The notes under the pieces: generated by a model
Database searches by the model: none
What the model was told of the DNA's origin: nothing
Seen by the model: the letters and a program-made list of their open reading frames with translations, nothing else
NCBI RefSeq assembly: GCF_000814005.1
Contig: NZ_JWLK01000006.1
Coordinates: 1-64,000, forward strand
Source of the DNA: Ruegeria sp. ANG-S4
Lineage (GTDB): Bacteria; Pseudomonadota; Alphaproteobacteria; Rhodobacterales; Rhodobacteraceae
Direction of reading: 5' to 3'
DNA: 64,000 nt
In this document: positions 51,779 to 60,949 of the stretch, in pieces
Numbering within the stretch: position 1 is the first letter of the stretch
How the letters are laid out: every line of letters begins with the position of its first letter
Translations under genes and position numbers: made by a program

Positions 51779-53176
51779 ATGGTGCAGGCGATGGCATTGC
51801 CGCGCAACACGGTTGGCATAGAAACAGTAATTGGAATTCTCAAGCAGCGTTTCGGGGATCGGCTTCAGACTGGGTCTGCAATCCGCGAACAGCACGGCCA
51901 TACGACCACCTGGATCGAAAACCAAAGCCCGGACGCGGTCGTTTTCCCACGATCAACCGAAGATGTTGCCGAGATTATAAAAGCCTGTGCGGCGCACAAG
52001 GTCCCGGTTATTGCCTTTGGGACCGGGACATCGCTGGAGGGACATGTAAACGCGCCCGCAGGTGGTATTTCTGTCGATCTGAGCCAGATGAATAAGGTTC
52101 TTGCCGTGCATGCCAGCGATCTGGATTGCGTTGTCCAGCCGGGCGTCACGCGTGAGGATCTGAACACCCATCTGCGGGATCAGGGGCTCTTCTTTCCGAT
52201 TGATCCGGGTGCCAATGCGTCATTGGGCGGCATGGCAGCAACTCGCGCGTCCGGCACCAACGCAGTGCGATACGGCACAATGAAAGACAACGTTCTCAGC
52301 CTTGAGGCGGTCATGCCCGATGGGAAAATCATCCGGACCGGGCACAGGGCCAAGAAATCTTCGGCCGGGTATGACCTGACACGCTTGCTGATCGGGGCCG
52401 AGGGCACGTTGGGGATTATCACCGAATTGACGCTGCGATTGCACGGCATCCCCGAGGCGATCAGCTCGGCCAGATGCTCTTTCCCGACGGTGGACGCTGC
52501 CTGTCAGGCCGTCATGATGACGATCCAATATGGCGTTCCCGTCGCACGTATCGAACTGCTGGATGAAATGTCTGTTCGTGCGGCAAACGCTTATTCCGGG
52601 CTGTCTTTGCCGGAAACGCCGCTTTTGTTGCTGGAATTTCACGGATCGGACAATGGCGCGGCTGAGCAGGCCGAGACATTTGGTCAGATCGCGCAGGAAT
52701 TCGGTGGTACGGATTTCACCGCAACGTCCACAACGGAAGACAGAAACAAGTTGTGGCAGGCGCGGCACGATATGTATTGGGCCTGCCTGCAGTTGCGTCC
52801 TGCCGCTCGGGGGATTTCGACCGACGTTTGTGTGCCGATATCGCGCCTCGCCGAATGCGTAACCGCAACTCAGAACAAGGCGTCAGAGCTTGGGTTGCTG
52901 GCCCCGATTGTGGGTCACGTTGGCGATGGCAACTTTCACACTCTGCTGTTGATCGACATGGAAAATGCGGACGAGATGACCAAAGCCGGTGAATTCGTTG
53001 GCTGGCTGAACGACATGGCGATTTCTATGGATGGCACGTGCACAGGGGAACACGGAATCGGACAGGGCAAACGCCCCTACCTGACCAAAGAACTTGGGTC
53101 AGCCGTGTCTTATATGGCTGCCATCAAGTCAGCTTTGGACCCGGACAACATCATGAACCCGGGTAAGATAATCTAA
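51779..53176 (+). CDS. FAD-linked 2-hydroxyacid oxidase (D-lactate/glycolate dehydrogenase, GlcD-like)
   Basis: 465 residues. The PCMH-type FAD domain is seen in DAVVFPRSTEDVAEIIKACA, VIAFGTGTSLEGHVNAPAGG, and FPIDPGANASLGGMAATRAS, with GTMKDNVLSLEAVMPDGKII. The C-terminal FAD-oxidase domain contains GHVGDGNFHTLLLID and GTCTGEHGIGQGKRPYL, whose His residues are substrate or metal ligands. Electrons should pass to the quinone pool. It may oxidise D-lactate, and D-lactate is what MurQ releases 24 kb away, though it could equally be glycolate. GGGGAG precedes the ATG. Confidence 0.9.
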   Translation: MVQAMALPRNTVGIETVIGILKQRFGDRLQTGSAIREQHGHTTTWIENQSPDAVVFPRSTEDVAEIIKACAAHKVPVIAFGTGTSLEGHVNAPAGGISVDLSQMNKVLAVHASDLDCVVQPGVTREDLNTHLRDQGLFFPIDPGANASLGGMAATRASGTNAVRYGTMKDNVLSLEAVMPDGKIIRTGHRAKKSSAGYDLTRLLIGAEGTLGIITELTLRLHGIPEAISSARCSFPTVDAACQAVMMTIQYGVPVARIELLDEMSVRAANAYSGLSLPETPLLLLEFHGSDNGAAEQAETFGQIAQEFGGTDFTATSTTEDRNKLWQARHDMYWACLQLRPAARGISTDVCVPISRLAECVTATQNKASELGLLAPIVGHVGDGNFHTLLLIDMENADEMTKAGEFVGWLNDMAISMDGTCTGEHGIGQGKRPYLTKELGSAVSYMAAIKSALDPDNIMNPGKII

Positions 53177-53353
53177 CGCGGAATTGCTTAGCCCTTTCAA
53201 GGCAACGCGACCAATGCCGCGAACCGTCGGGGAAAGCCCGATTGTCTTTCGCCAGCGTCGGTTTTGTGCGCAATTGCGTCGGATGGACTTGGCGCTATGG
53301 CCTGCGGTTGGGCATAAACCTTGCCAAACAGATTCAATCCGGAGAACGGGATT

Positions 53354-55861
53354 ATGAAGACCCAAGTCAAAGCACTGGTCGTTGGCGGCGGCGCCATCGG
53401 AACCTCGATTGCCTATCATCTGGCCAAGGCGGGCTGGGACGATGTGATGCTGATCGAGCGGGACGAGCTGACCTCGGGTTCCACCTGGCACGCGGCGGGT
53501 CTGCTGCCGCTGTTCAATATGTCTTATGCGACGACCCACATCCACAAATACTCGGTCGATTTCTACAAGACGCTTGAGGAAGAAACTGGGCTGAATGCGG
53601 GCTTCGCCGTGGTGGGCAACCTGCGCATGGCACAAACGCAGGATCGGATGGATGAGTACATGCTGTATGCGTCCACGGCTGAGACCTGCGATGTGAAATA
53701 TGAGTGGCTGACGCCTGATCAGATCAAGGAACGCTGGCCGCTGATCGAAACCGGCGATCTGAAAGGTGCGATTTACCACACCGAGGATGGATACATTAAC
53801 CCCGCCGATGTGACCCAGGCGATGGCCAAGGGCGCGCGTCAGCGCGGTGTTGATATCGTGCGCAAGATGCAGGCTGATGCCTTCCACTGGAACGGCACAC
53901 ATTGGGAGGTCACCTGCACCAAGATGGTCGAGCAGGGGGGTAACCTTGTACCGTCCGATGAGCAGGTGGTGATCACTGCCGAGCATGTCGTGACCGCCTC
54001 GGGCAACCACGCGCAGCGCACCGCCAAGATGCTGGGCATCAAGATGCCCGCCATCCCGGTCGAGCATACCTTCATCGTCATGGACAAAGACCCGGAACTG
54101 GTCAAATGGCGTGAAGCCGGCAATGCCGAGCACCCCGTGGTGCGGGACGCCGACAACGAATCCTATGCGCGTGAAGAACGCGGTGGCTGGATTCTGGGTA
54201 TCTACGAACACGGCGCGCCTGCACGTTTCGAATACGGTGTGCCCGACAGCTTCCGCGCCGACCTGTTCCCGCTCGATCTGGACCGGATCGCCGAGCAGTA
54301 CATGGCAATGGCCGAGCGCGTACCGTCTTGTGCCGACTCCGGTTTGAAAGACGATTTCAACGGCCCGATCTGCTACACGCCCGATGGCAACCCGCTGGTT
54401 GGCCCCGCTCCGGGTCTGCGCAATATGTGGCTGGCCGAGGGTTTCAGCTTTGGCATCACCGCTGCGGGCGGCACCGGCTATTATCTTGCGCAGATGATGG
54501 TCGATGGCGAAGCCGAGATCGACATGGCCTCGCTGGACCCCAAGCGTTACAGCAGCAACTGGATGACCACAGAATTCGCAGCGCGCAAGAACGAAGAGTG
54601 CTATGAGCACGTCTACATCCTGCACCACCCGGATGAAGAGCGTGAAGCCTGCCGTCCGCTGCGTACCGTTCCGGCGTACGACCGTCAGAAAGCACGTGGC
54701 GCACAGTTCGGCTGGGTCAACGGCTGGGAGCGTCCGAACTATTTCGGCCCGCTGGACGCACCCGACAACTTCGACAAAGAGAGCCGTTCGTTCCGCCGCG
54801 GCGGCTGGTGGCAATATGCCGTCGAAGAAGCCAAGGCAATCCGCGAAGGCGTTGGCCTGATCGACGCATCGGCCTTCACCAAACATGTTGTCAAAGGCCC
54901 CGGTGCGACCCAGTTCCTGGATTGGTTCACCTGCAACAAGCTGCCCAAGGTCGGTCGTATCAACCTGACCTATGCGCTGACCTCGCACGGCACCACCCGC
55001 ACCGAATACACCATTGTTCGCAATGGCGAGAACAACTACTACATCGTCTCTGCTGGTGCCTGGACCGAATACGACGCCGATTACCTGCGCAAAGCGGCCG
55101 AGGACAAGATGGAGGAGTTCGGTTACATCGAGATCCAGGACGTGACCACTCAGTGGGGCGTCTTCGCCATCGCCGGACCCAAGTCGCGCGACGTTCTGCA
55201 AGAGGTCATCAAGGACGCCGATCCGGAAACCGCTCTGTCCAACAAACGCTTCCCATGGCTGTCAGCCCGTCAGATCGAACTGGGCATGTGCCCGGTCAAC
55301 GCGATCCGCGTGGCCTATACTGGCGAGCTGGGCTGGGAACTGCACCATCCGATCGAGATGCAGAACTACCTATTCGATCTGCTTGAAAAAGCGGGTGAGA
55401 AGCATGGTATGAAACTGGTCGGTGCCCGCGCCCAGAACTGGCTGCGTCAGGAGAAGTCCTATCGCGCCTTCGGCACCGAACTGGGCCGCGACGCGACCCC
55501 ACTGGAAGCCGACCTGCCGCGTTTTGTCGATCTGTCCAAGGAGTTTCACGGCAAGGCCAAGCTGGAAGAAACCGGTGTGCGCGTGAAGTGCTGCACCTTG
55601 CTGATCGACGGACCGGACGATGCGGACCCTTGGGGCCGTGAGGCTCTGTATACGCCGGAAGGCGAACGCGTTGGTCGACTGACCTCTGGCGGCTACTCGG
55701 TGGCCTTCGAAAAATCCATTGGCATGGGCTATGTGAAGCCCGAACTGGCCATTGAGGGCACCAAGCTGAAGGTCAAGATGCAGGACAAGCTGTGGGATGC
55801 GGTCGTGACATGCGACAGCCCTTACGATCCCAAGAATGAAACCATCCGCAAGGACGGGTAA
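53354..55861 (+). CDS. Dimethylglycine-dehydrogenase-like flavoprotein with GcvT domain
   Basis: 835 residues. An N-terminal FAD/DAO domain begins VVGGGAIGTSIAYHLAKAGW; its STWHAAGLLPLF has the His to which FAD is covalently attached in mammalian dimethylglycine dehydrogenase. After the DAO and FAO-M linker domains (to about 435) comes the GcvT folate-binding region (about 440-740: AIREGVGLIDASAFTKHVVK, GELGWELHHP) and its C-terminal domain. It should N-demethylate dimethylglycine, sarcosine or a related methylamine, passing the methyl to tetrahydrofolate. ATG at 53354 follows GGAGAACGGG. Codon use is strongly GC3-biased, suggesting high expression. It ends with a strong terminator. Confidence 0.88.
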   Translation: MKTQVKALVVGGGAIGTSIAYHLAKAGWDDVMLIERDELTSGSTWHAAGLLPLFNMSYATTHIHKYSVDFYKTLEEETGLNAGFAVVGNLRMAQTQDRMDEYMLYASTAETCDVKYEWLTPDQIKERWPLIETGDLKGAIYHTEDGYINPADVTQAMAKGARQRGVDIVRKMQADAFHWNGTHWEVTCTKMVEQGGNLVPSDEQVVITAEHVVTASGNHAQRTAKMLGIKMPAIPVEHTFIVMDKDPELVKWREAGNAEHPVVRDADNESYAREERGGWILGIYEHGAPARFEYGVPDSFRADLFPLDLDRIAEQYMAMAERVPSCADSGLKDDFNGPICYTPDGNPLVGPAPGLRNMWLAEGFSFGITAAGGTGYYLAQMMVDGEAEIDMASLDPKRYSSNWMTTEFAARKNEECYEHVYILHHPDEEREACRPLRTVPAYDRQKARGAQFGWVNGWERPNYFGPLDAPDNFDKESRSFRRGGWWQYAVEEAKAIREGVGLIDASAFTKHVVKGPGATQFLDWFTCNKLPKVGRINLTYALTSHGTTRTEYTIVRNGENNYYIVSAGAWTEYDADYLRKAAEDKMEEFGYIEIQDVTTQWGVFAIAGPKSRDVLQEVIKDADPETALSNKRFPWLSARQIELGMCPVNAIRVAYTGELGWELHHPIEMQNYLFDLLEKAGEKHGMKLVGARAQNWLRQEKSYRAFGTELGRDATPLEADLPRFVDLSKEFHGKAKLEETGVRVKCCTLLIDGPDDADPWGREALYTPEGERVGRLTSGGYSVAFEKSIGMGYVKPELAIEGTKLKVKMQDKLWDAVVTCDSPYDPKNETIRKDG

Positions 55862-55874
55862 CACGAAGCCCCAG

Positions 55875-55900
55875 AAAAGCCCGCTTAGGCGGGCTTTTTT
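55875..55900. terminator. Bidirectional terminator between the flavoprotein and methyltransferase genes
   Basis: AAAAGCCCGC (55875-55884) pairs with GCGGGCTTTT (55889-55898) around a TTAG loop, with further T following. A/T runs on both sides make it usable in both directions. The stop codon (TAA) of the minus-strand methyltransferase lies inside the loop at 55885-55887. Confidence 0.85.
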
Positions 55901-56535
55901 GCGACAAAAGCCAAGTTGTTGGCGGGCATTTCCACGGCTTCGACGACATCCAGCCCGGAATTGTGCAGCAAGTCCAACATGTCGGCGTCGTTCTTGTACC
56001 CGATCTCGGCATCTTGCTGGATCAGGGCGTCATGAAACCGTTGATCGCCCTCGCTCGTTAACTGACCATCGCGCATGAAAGGACCATAGAGGATCAAGCA
56101 CCCGTTGGGATGCAACGCCTGGGCTGCTTCGCGAACCAGCGTTTGAACTTCACCCCAACTGATCAGATGCAGCAGATTGATCAAAACGACCAGGTCCTGA
56201 CCACCAATGGCTGCGTGCCACCCCTCAACAGTGGCATTCAAATTGACAGCGTTTGAGACATTTGCAAGGCCCTGCGCGTAGGCGTCTATGCTGGCCCGGC
56301 GTTCCGAATCGATTTCGCTGGGCTGCCATTTCAAGTCGGGCAGGCGCTGGGCAAACGCGGCAACGTGCTGCCCGGTTCCGCTGGCCAGTTCCAAGGCGCG
56401 TCCTTTCGTTGGCGCAAAGCGCGCCAAAAGATCGCACAATGCATCCGCATTTCTGCTTGCGGCGGGTGCGACCAACCTTTTGCCCAGTCCTTTGGTCGCC
56501 ACGCTCGCGTTCGATGGAAGTTTGCGTGTCGTCAT
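55885..56535 (-). CDS. DUF938-family SAM-dependent methyltransferase
   Basis: 216 residues. The SAM site is RALELASGTGQHVAAFAQRL, followed by DLKWQPSEIDSERRASIDAY and the post-II region LVVLINLLHLISWGEV. LAPAASRNADALCDLLARFA-type N-termini and LYGPFMRDGQLTSEGDQRFH are distinctive for DUF938, a family without a firmly known substrate. It overlaps the upstream FAD oxidase gene by 4 bp and stops inside the shared terminator. Confidence 0.88.
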   Translation of the reverse strand: MTTRKLPSNASVATKGLGKRLVAPAASRNADALCDLLARFAPTKGRALELASGTGQHVAAFAQRLPDLKWQPSEIDSERRASIDAYAQGLANVSNAVNLNATVEGWHAAIGGQDLVVLINLLHLISWGEVQTLVREAAQALHPNGCLILYGPFMRDGQLTSEGDQRFHDALIQQDAEIGYKNDADMLDLLHNSGLDVVEAVEMPANNLAFVAKKPA

Positions 56536-57605
56536 CGGCGTAGCCTATCCGGTCTGAGTGCTGCGATGTCTTTCGGGTCCAGATCGGGCTGTGCCCCGAC
56601 AACCAAGTCCGCGACCAGTTGCGATGCGGCGGGCGCTGTTTGAAACCCGTACCCGCCCTGACCGGCTGACCAGACAAAACTGGCATCCGCCGGATCAGGC
56701 CCCAGTACAAGCGTTCCATCGGAAACGAAGCTGCGCAAGCCTGCCCAACTGGTTTCCACACGGATGACAGGTTCGGTTACCATCGCTTCGTATCGCGCCA
56801 ATCCTTCTGCAAGGACCATGTCATCCGAATAGGCGTCATGCGGCGTAACAGGGTCCGCCTCGGACGGTGAGACCAAAAGCTTTCCGGCATCGGGCTTGGC
56901 GTACCAACTGTCGCCGGCGCCCAACAACATGGGCCACGTTGTCACATCGTGACCACCGGGCGCTGGCAACCGCGCCATCGACCGGCGGCATGGGGTGATG
57001 CCGATCCCGGCAATTCCCGCCAATGCGGCGACCTCGTCGACCCAGGCCCCGGCGGCATTCACGATTATCCGAGCTTCAAACGTACCATCTGCTTCGACTG
57101 TCCAATGCTCGTTCTTGCGGATGCCAGTCACTTTGCGACCGGTCAAAACTGAACCTCCGCCTGCACGGATCACTCTTGCAAAATCCTGAAGCAACCGGTC
57201 CGTGTCGATGTCGAACGCAGCTTCACCGACAGCTGCGAAAGCGACGGAGCCGCGATCAATAATCGGAACGCAGGCGCGGGCCTCCACCACAGTGATGCCC
57301 TGCATATTCAGGTCTTTGACGTCATCATCAAATTGGTCTGCTTGGTCTCGGCTCGCAAGCAGCATAAGACCGCGCCGCGAGAGATAGCCACCGTTTTCGG
57401 AAAACAAATACCGGGCACCCGCTTTGTTCAGCGCCACAACCGAAGGGGGGCCGTAATTTTCTTCGAACATTGCAGCCGAACGTCCCGAGGCGTGGTAACC
57501 CAACGCGTCTTCAGCCTCCAACACCGTAACCGAGCCATGTTTGGATAGACGGGCAGCGGCGCTGATGCCAGCGATACCGCCGCCGATGACGAGGAAGTCA
57601 ATCAA
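56532..57605 (-). CDS. FAD-dependent D-amino-acid-type dehydrogenase (DAO family)
   Basis: 357 residues. The Rossmann motif is FLVIGGGIAGISAAARLSKH, then VTVLEAEDALGYHASGRSAA with the GYHASGRSAA typical of D-arginine-dehydrogenase-like enzymes. The C-terminal FAD contact is VWSAGQGGYGFQTAPAASQL. It probably oxidises D-amino acids or amines, with electrons to the respiratory chain or oxygen. It forms a two-gene operon with the methyltransferase. Confidence 0.87.
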   Translation of the reverse strand: MIDFLVIGGGIAGISAAARLSKHGSVTVLEAEDALGYHASGRSAAMFEENYGPPSVVALNKAGARYLFSENGGYLSRRGLMLLASRDQADQFDDDVKDLNMQGITVVEARACVPIIDRGSVAFAAVGEAAFDIDTDRLLQDFARVIRAGGGSVLTGRKVTGIRKNEHWTVEADGTFEARIIVNAAGAWVDEVAALAGIAGIGITPCRRSMARLPAPGGHDVTTWPMLLGAGDSWYAKPDAGKLLVSPSEADPVTPHDAYSDDMVLAEGLARYEAMVTEPVIRVETSWAGLRSFVSDGTLVLGPDPADASFVWSAGQGGYGFQTAPAASQLVADLVVGAQPDLDPKDIAALRPDRLRR

Positions 57606-57765
57606 AGCCCATGATCCCTATGCGATGGGCACGCCAAATATCTTTGAACTGCATGTTGGCCCCTAAACTCTTGAACTCTCTCATGTGAAGGTCGGCAGAC
57701 TATAAGCAGCCTTGAATTTGACCTTCAACCCGGTCAAAGAAGTACAAAAGCAACAGGAGGGCAAG

Positions 57766-58188
57766 GTGACCGCAGCAGACCTTCATCCAATGGCCACCGG
57801 ACACATTCCCCGGTACGTCGTCGCCGCAGACGGAAGCGATTACCTGTTTTCCGCCATGGTCGTCTTCTTCGTTGTTGTCGTTTTGTTGGTCGGGGTCGGA
57901 TATCTTACGCTGCACTCGGTTCCCGAAAAAATGGCCCATGAAAACAACCATCCGCAGTTTCAGCTGGTGGGGATATTGGCGTTGCTTGCGCTGTTTACCC
58001 ATAACGGGATCTTTTGGGTCGCGGCCATTCTGGTGGCCGGATTTCAGTTTCCGGACTTTGCGGCCCCGCTCAAGAACATCGCGGACGCAATCCGATCCCT
58101 TGGGCGATCCCCGGTGCCAGAGCCTGTCTCGGAAACGGCTGTGCCGGATGCACCTGCTGCAGACGTAAAAGAACCGCAGGAGCAGTAA
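57766..58188 (+). CDS. YiaW-like (DUF3302) inner-membrane protein
   Basis: 140 residues, GTG start with AGGAGG six bases upstream. Two membrane helices (SDYLFSAMVVFFVVVVLLVG and LALLALFTHNGIFWVAAILV) flank the loop LTLHSVPEKMAHENNHPQFQ, which matches DUF3302/YiaW. The N- and C-terminal polar extensions (Pro/Glu-rich tail) exceed the E. coli protein. It precedes an HlyD-type gene by 3 bp, exactly as yiaW partners yiaV in E. coli, so the two form a membrane complex of unknown function. Confidence 0.78.
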   Translation: MTAADLHPMATGHIPRYVVAADGSDYLFSAMVVFFVVVVLLVGVGYLTLHSVPEKMAHENNHPQFQLVGILALLALFTHNGIFWVAAILVAGFQFPDFAAPLKNIADAIRSLGRSPVPEPVSETAVPDAPAADVKEPQEQ

Positions 58189-58191
58189 AAC

Positions 58192-59424
58192 ATGATCGAG
58201 ACCCTGCTTTGCGCACTGATCACGGTGCTGCCCGACTACCTGTTTCGACGCTTTGTCCAAGGCAAACGGATCGGGCACGAAATCACGCTTTTTACCATGT
58301 GGTACGAGTTGCGTTGGGGTCTGACGACCTGCGCGATCCTTGCGCTTACGGTGATCACCACACTGTTTTACTTCCACCCCTCCAGCAGCACCGCTGCCTC
58401 TTATTTCCGAACGGTGACGATCCTGCCGCAACTGGGTGGGCGCGTATCCGAAGTCTATGTTCGCAACAACGAACACGTGGTTGCGGGTCAGCCGATTTTC
58501 CGGATCGAGGACTTCACCCAGACCGCACAGGTTCAGGCCGCAAACGCGCAGATCGCACAGGTTCAGGCGTCGCTCAAGGTAGCCCAGACCGATTTGGCAG
58601 AAGCCGAGGCCGGGATTGCAGGAGCAAGGGCCGCTTTGGATCAGGCGCTGGAAGATCTTGAACGCAACACCACGTTGCGCGACGAAGGGTCCAGCGCGGT
58701 GCGCCTGGCCGAAATCGACAGGTTGGAGAATCTCGTTGCCGAGCGCGAGGCGCAGGTCACCGCCGCCGAGTCCCAACGCGCCGCCGTCGTTCAGCAGATC
58801 GAAGAGTTAATACCTGCGCAGCTCACCAGTGCCAACGCCCAGTTGGATGCGGCCCTGACCGAGCTGGAAAAGACCGTGATCAATGCCGGCGTCTCCGGGC
58901 GGGTTGAACAGTTCGGATTGCAGGTGGGCGATTATGTCAGCCCACTGCTGCGGCCCGCGGGCATTCTTGTGCCTTCCAACTCGGGGCATGATCGTTTTCA
59001 GGCGGCGTTCAACCAACTGTCCGCGCAGGTCATCAAGCCCGGGATGATCGGCGAGCTGGGCTGCATGACCAAGCCGTTCACGGTCATTCCCGTTGTTGTC
59101 GTCGAGATTCAGGATGTCATCCCGTCGGGCCAAATCCGCCCGTCGGACGAATTGCGGGATGTGCAGGCCAACACGAACCCGGGGTCGATCCTCGTCTATC
59201 TGGAACCCTTGTACAAAGGCATGGCGGATGACATTCCGCCGGGCAGCAATTGCCTTGCAAATGTCTACACCGACAATCACGAGCGCTTGGAACACGATGA
59301 TCTTGGTTTTTGGGAAGCTGCATTCCTGCACGTGGTCGATACAATTGGCGTCGTACATGCCGCAGGGCTGCGTTTGCGATTGATCCTGATGCCGGTAAAC
59401 ACTCTGGTTCTTTCCGGTCACTGA
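58192..59424 (+). CDS. HlyD-family membrane fusion protein (YiaV-like)
   Basis: 410 residues. A short cytoplasmic start and a transmembrane segment (RWGLTTCAILALTVITTLFY) lead to the lipoyl half ILPQLGGRVSEVYVRNNEHV, a long Ala/Gln/Glu helical hairpin (about 110-215), and the barrel ending INAGVSGRVEQFGLQVGDYV. Unlike typical efflux adaptors no pump is adjacent; the partner is the DUF3302 protein encoded 3 bp upstream. The C-terminal part also carries SYPG-like membrane-proximal strands. Its role may be envelope maintenance or transport, unproven. Confidence 0.83.
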   Translation: MIETLLCALITVLPDYLFRRFVQGKRIGHEITLFTMWYELRWGLTTCAILALTVITTLFYFHPSSSTAASYFRTVTILPQLGGRVSEVYVRNNEHVVAGQPIFRIEDFTQTAQVQAANAQIAQVQASLKVAQTDLAEAEAGIAGARAALDQALEDLERNTTLRDEGSSAVRLAEIDRLENLVAEREAQVTAAESQRAAVVQQIEELIPAQLTSANAQLDAALTELEKTVINAGVSGRVEQFGLQVGDYVSPLLRPAGILVPSNSGHDRFQAAFNQLSAQVIKPGMIGELGCMTKPFTVIPVVVVEIQDVIPSGQIRPSDELRDVQANTNPGSILVYLEPLYKGMADDIPPGSNCLANVYTDNHERLEHDDLGFWEAAFLHVVDTIGVVHAAGLRLRLILMPVNTLVLSGH

Positions 59425-59457
59425 TCAGCTTGACCTAGGCGGTCTCGGTTGGGCGCG

Positions 59458-60762
59458 TCAGGCTTGGTTGCCACTGCTTAGCGAGCGGAACGAATACAGC
59501 AACACGCAGGCTGCAAAGCCTGCAACGAAGCTGAAGACCAAAGGGTATGAAGCCGTGATGGCGAAGACTGAGCTGCCCAACGCCATTCCGACCGTGCCGC
59601 CCAACAACTGAAATGTCATCGAGATTCCGCTGGCCTGCCCATGCAGGTTCCGCGGAACCGAAACCATGATTGCGCGCCGGGGCGGGACAAACAAAAACGG
59701 TACGCACACACCCCACAGGACAAAACCTGCGTAGATCAGCGCGGCGAAATTCACGTACATCCCCAAGGCCACCAAGCAAACGGCGATGATCCCAAAGGCG
59801 GTTCCTGTCAATGACGGGACACGTGTTCCGAACTTGTCCGCAACCCTCCCGGCGATGGGTGCGATGAAAATCTGCGGAAGTGCAATGGGCAACAGGGCCG
59901 CTCCGGCAATCAGCGGAGAATACCCAAGCGATGACTGAAAATAGGCCGCGCCGAAAACAAACAGAACGATTTTGCCAAACTGGGCTGTAAACAGGATCAT
60001 GTTCGAGGCAGCCAGATTCGCGTTGGCAAAGAGTGACACTGCAATCAAAGGGGCAGGGATTCTTCGCTCGATCCCGGCGAAAGCACCAAGGCAGAAAACA
60101 CCGAACACCAAACCCGCAAGAACTTCGGGCTGACCCCAACCCCGATCGGGGCCTTCCATGATCCCAAAGACCAAGGCGGCCAAGCCGAGTACCAAGAGCA
60201 CCAGACCTTTCCAATCAAACCCATGTTCCATCTGCCGTGGCGTATCGCGCCAGAACATCCAAGCCACAGCGCCGACGACCAGCACGATTGGCGGGTTCAA
60301 CCAGAAAATCCAGCGCCAAGACAGGTATTCTGTCAGCAGCCCACCAACCAGCGGGCCCAGGGACAAGAAAACGGTCCCGATCCCGCCGTACAACCCCAAC
60401 GCCAGCCCGCGTTCCTTTTCGTCAAAGGATTGGACCAGAATGACCAGCGATAGCGGAAAGATCAGCGCGGCCCCGAACCCTTGGATCGCACGCGCGGTCA
60501 ACAGTGCGAACCCGTTTTGGGCAAAACCGCCCAACGCCGACGATAACCCAAAGATCAGCAACCCCGTGCTGAGCAAGGCCCGAATGCCAAGTATATCGCC
60601 CAACCGACCTGCCGCAGCCGCAAAGCAGGCCAGTACCAACAGGTAGATGTTGACCACCCAATGCGCATCCAATCGCGAGAGGTGAAGCTCTTTGCGGATT
60701 GTGGGTAAGGCGACGCTGACTACGGTTTCATCCAGTGATATGACACCAAGAATGGCCCCCAT
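59458..60762 (-). CDS. MFS transporter (DHA2-like) with a displaced N-terminus
   Basis: 434 residues in the open frame. Membrane segments and the motifs ISLDETVVSVALPTIRKELH, GRLGDILGIRALLSTGL and RAIQGFGAALIFPLSLVILV are typical DHA drug/metabolite exporters. The start seen at 60762 lies in the middle of the first membrane helix. Upstream, in the next frame, an ATG at 60818 opens M-T-N-A-D-R-E, and a run of only seven A (read on the minus strand) separates it from the helix: one extra A would join them into MTNADREKKDHSRWWILGAM. So the gene seems frameshifted at the A tract, or is read by slippage. It converges with the HlyD gene. Confidence 0.75.
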   Translation of the reverse strand: MGAILGVISLDETVVSVALPTIRKELHLSRLDAHWVVNIYLLVLACFAAAAGRLGDILGIRALLSTGLLIFGLSSALGGFAQNGFALLTARAIQGFGAALIFPLSLVILVQSFDEKERGLALGLYGGIGTVFLSLGPLVGGLLTEYLSWRWIFWLNPPIVLVVGAVAWMFWRDTPRQMEHGFDWKGLVLLVLGLAALVFGIMEGPDRGWGQPEVLAGLVFGVFCLGAFAGIERRIPAPLIAVSLFANANLAASNMILFTAQFGKIVLFVFGAAYFQSSLGYSPLIAGAALLPIALPQIFIAPIAGRVADKFGTRVPSLTGTAFGIIAVCLVALGMYVNFAALIYAGFVLWGVCVPFLFVPPRRAIMVSVPRNLHGQASGISMTFQLLGGTVGMALGSSVFAITASYPLVFSFVAGFAACVLLYSFRSLSSGNQA

Positions 60763-60899
60763 CGCGCCGAGAATCCACCAGCGGCTGTGGTCTTTTTTTC
60801 ACGGTCTGCATTGGTCATTTTTCCAAAGTCGACGGATCGGCTGTTCCATCAGGTCCGGTGTCAACCCGTTCGTCAAGGCCGCGACTGCGTCCTTGCAAC

Positions 60900-60927
60900 A
60901 AAAAAGGGCTGACCAATTGGCCAGCCC
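60900..60927 (-). terminator. Rho-independent terminator after the BMP gene
   Basis: On the minus strand GGGCTGGCC pairs with GGTCAGCCC (one G-T wobble) around AATT, followed by six T. It begins 23 bases after the BMP stop codon and separates it from the MFS gene. Confidence 0.88.
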
Positions 60928-60949
60928 CGAACGGTGTTTCCAGCCCTGA

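Noticed and set aside
53129-55201. A 690-codon open frame antisense to the DMGDH-like gene
   Set aside because: It mirrors the codon bias of the flavoprotein gene (strong GC3), its product has no recognisable domain, and the sense frame is clearly the real gene.
57700-58776. 358-codon minus-strand frame over the YiaW/YiaV-like genes
   Set aside because: The plus-strand genes have ribosome sites and family matches; the antisense product is low-complexity and basic.
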